A stretch of 7,848 nucleotides of DNA from the NCBI GenBank assembly GCA_028704195.1, contig JAQVLL010000078.1:1-7848 (forward strand). Reading direction: 5' to 3'. The position numbers were made by a program, and so were the translations under genes. The stretch's first letter is position 1. Each line of letters starts with the position of its first letter. Source of the DNA: Smithellaceae bacterium (GTDB taxonomy: Bacteria > Desulfobacterota > Syntrophia > Syntrophales > Smithellaceae). This document shows positions 6,546-7,848 of this stretch, in pieces. Under the pieces are notes generated by a model. The model was not told the DNA's origin and ran no database searches. It was given only the letters and a program-made list of their open reading frames with translations.

Positions 6546-7724
6546 TTATTTCGGGGAGGCCCCTCTTCCATGGAGAAAGTAGTAAAGTGGAACCGTTGCC
6601 AGGATCACTCCCGTCATCATGAAATACAGTCCGCGATATCCCGTAAACGGCACCAGGGAACCGAGGATATAGGGTCCGATCCCAAACCCTAAATCCACAA
6701 AAATAAAAAAGGTGGCCGTGGCCAGACCCAGACGATTGGGAGGAACATCTTTTATGGATATGGCCTGGGCACAGGATATGAAGTTGCCATATCCCAAGCC
6801 GATGAGCGCTCCCGCCAGAAGCAGCATGAATCCATTTACGGCCTGACTGAATAAAAGCATGCCGATCGCATAGAGGATCAGGCCGGGGTAGGCGACAAAA
6901 TTGGCCCCCCGAACGTCGAAGAAACGACCGGAAAAAGGTCTTGAGACAAAAACAGTGACGGCATAGACAAGAAAGTAGAAGCTGGCAGCTTCTTCCAGAC
7001 GAATTTCCCTAGAGTATAATGACACAAAAGTCAGCACTCCGGAATAACTGAAGCCAATGATTAGTATGACAATAGAAATCGGCACTGCTTTCAATTCAAG
7101 GAAATTGGAAACATTAGAATTTCCTCGGGTAATTCCCCGATCCTGAACGGATAATTTGCAGGCCGTCTCGTCAACAAGAAACGACAGGACGAAACTGCCT
7201 GAAGCCAGGGCTGATGTAAGCATGAAAATCATCTTGAAATCCGTGCCGTGAATTAACAGCATCCCCACAAAAGGACCCAATGCCACCGACAGGATCGCCC
7301 CCATGCTGTAAAAGCCGATGCCTTCTCCGCGCCTGCTGCCGGGGATGATCTGGGCGACAATGGTTCCCGTCGCGGTGCTGGCCACACCGAACATGATCCC
7401 ATGCAGCAGTCTGACGCCAATCAGCAGCGGTAAGTTGACTGCAGCAAAATATAACGCGGACGTGATAATAAAAAATACCGTACTGAACTTCAGCACTTTG
7501 TTGCTGCCGACCGATTCAATGACGCGTCCGGTCCCCAATCGGCCAGTCAGGGCTCCGATAATAAAAATGCCTGCTACGAGTCCTGCGGTGTTGGTGGAAG
7601 CGTGGAATTTATTCACGGCATAAGAAGCAATCGTGACCATCAGGAGAAAGTGCGTTGAAAACACTAAAAAATTAATCACGGAGACCGTGACAAAATCTTT
7701 TGTCCATAGCCTTTCTGGTTTCAT
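6546..7724 (-). CDS. Major facilitator superfamily (MFS) transporter, DHA1-like
   Basis: Inner-membrane secondary transporter of 392 residues with about 12 helices in two halves, joined by a polar loop at roughly 186-213. The loop between helices 2 and 3 carries the MFS signature in the form GRLGTGRVIESVGSNK (61-76). A related segment, SRPFSGRFFDVRG (261-273), sits at the matching place in the second half. Helix 4 has RLLHG (105-109), and the segment around GEGIGFYSMGAILSVALGP (133-151) resembles the helix-5 region of drug/H+ antiporters and sugar-efflux proteins. The substrate cannot be read from sequence; export of a small molecule is the likeliest role. The start is supported by AAGGA (7732-7736) seven bases before the ATG, and a strong promoter lies upstream. 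The kinase-like gene follows and may be co-transcribed. Confidence 0.9.
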   Translation of the reverse strand: MKPERLWTKDFVTVSVINFLVFSTHFLLMVTIASYAVNKFHASTNTAGLVAGIFIIGALTGRLGTGRVIESVGSNKVLKFSTVFFIITSALYFAAVNLPLLIGVRLLHGIMFGVASTATGTIVAQIIPGSRRGEGIGFYSMGAILSVALGPFVGMLLIHGTDFKMIFMLTSALASGSFVLSFLVDETACKLSVQDRGITRGNSNVSNFLELKAVPISIVILIIGFSYSGVLTFVSLYSREIRLEEAASFYFLVYAVTVFVSRPFSGRFFDVRGANFVAYPGLILYAIGMLLFSQAVNGFMLLLAGALIGLGYGNFISCAQAISIKDVPPNRLGLATATFFIFVDLGFGIGPYILGSLVPFTGYRGLYFMMTGVILATVPLYYFLHGRGASPK

Positions 7725-7746
7725 GCCGGGTTCCTTTTTGTGAATG

Positions 7747-7776
7747 CCTGCTTCTCAGCGAGTATAAGGAGGCAGG
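7747..7776. repeat. Inverted repeat overlapping the MFS promoter -10 (possible operator)
   Basis: CCTGCTTCT (7747-7755) pairs with GGAGGCAGG (7768-7776), counting two G-T pairs, around a 12-base centre that contains the -10 element and start region of the MFS gene. The exact core is CCTGC/GCAGG. This is a typical position for a repressor operator. On the plus strand it is followed by five Ts, so a weak plus-strand terminator is an alternative. Confidence 0.4.
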
Positions 7777-7789
7777 TTTTTGAAGTCAA
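7761..7789 (-). promoter_or_regulatory. Sigma70-type promoter of the MFS (and possibly kinase) gene
   Basis: On the minus strand -35 TTGACT (7784-7789, five of six), a 17-base spacer and -10 TATACT (7761-7766, five of six) predict a start near 7754. That is about 30 bases before the MFS start codon. It is the only convincing promoter for the MFS gene and the downstream kinase-like gene. Confidence 0.75.
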
Positions 7790-7848
7790 TCAAATATAGC
7801 TCAATGAGTATACATGTTTGAGAATCAACCGTGAGCCTACCACGATTT

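Overview
The window looks like chromosomal DNA from a Gram-negative bacterium. Two encoded lipoproteins have typical signal peptides and lipoboxes, Shine-Dalgarno sites are strong, and three good sigma70-type promoters can be read. The mixed content (copper export, a stand-alone phenylacetate-CoA ligase-type enzyme, a STAS-domain remnant and a cytidylate kinase-like protein) is the kind seen in anaerobic Desulfobacterota such as the Syntrophales. That placement is an impression from gene content and protein style and has not been tested by search.

Layout, plus strand: a small copper chaperone (133-333) overlaps a Cu+ P1B-type ATPase (323-2572), forming a compact copZ-copA export unit. Next come a PaaK-type aryl-CoA ligase (3021-4328), a possible 17-codon micro-ORF (4357-4410) and a small lipoprotein of unknown function (4415-4915). 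Minus strand: a STAS-domain (anti-sigma factor antagonist-like) gene, 2727 down to about 2578, is cut off where it meets the copA stop codon. It keeps its promoter, leader and ribosome binding site. Further right are a glycine-zipper lipoprotein (5669-5004), a cytidylate kinase-like protein (6473 or 6467 to 5832) and an MFS transporter (7724-6546). The last two may share the MFS promoter.

How the genes work together: only copZ and copA are clearly one functional unit, with the chaperone carrying Cu(I) in the cytoplasm and the ATPase exporting it. No copper-responsive regulator gene lies inside the window. The ligase has no phenylacetate-pathway partners here. The two lipoprotein genes converge and are not related in sequence. 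The kinase-like gene and the MFS gene are co-directional, 72-78 bases apart, with no terminator or convincing promoter seen between them.

No tRNA, rRNA, CRISPR array, complete insertion sequence or riboswitch was recognised. No stretch over 300 bases lacks a gene. The longest gap, 2728-3020, holds the STAS promoter and leader with a perfect 14-bp tandem repeat, then an AT-rich region before the ligase. I found no convincing undescribed system. The points most worth a second look are the broken STAS gene with a live-looking promoter aimed antisense at copA, the micro-ORF ahead of the unknown lipoprotein, and the inverted repeat over the MFS promoter.
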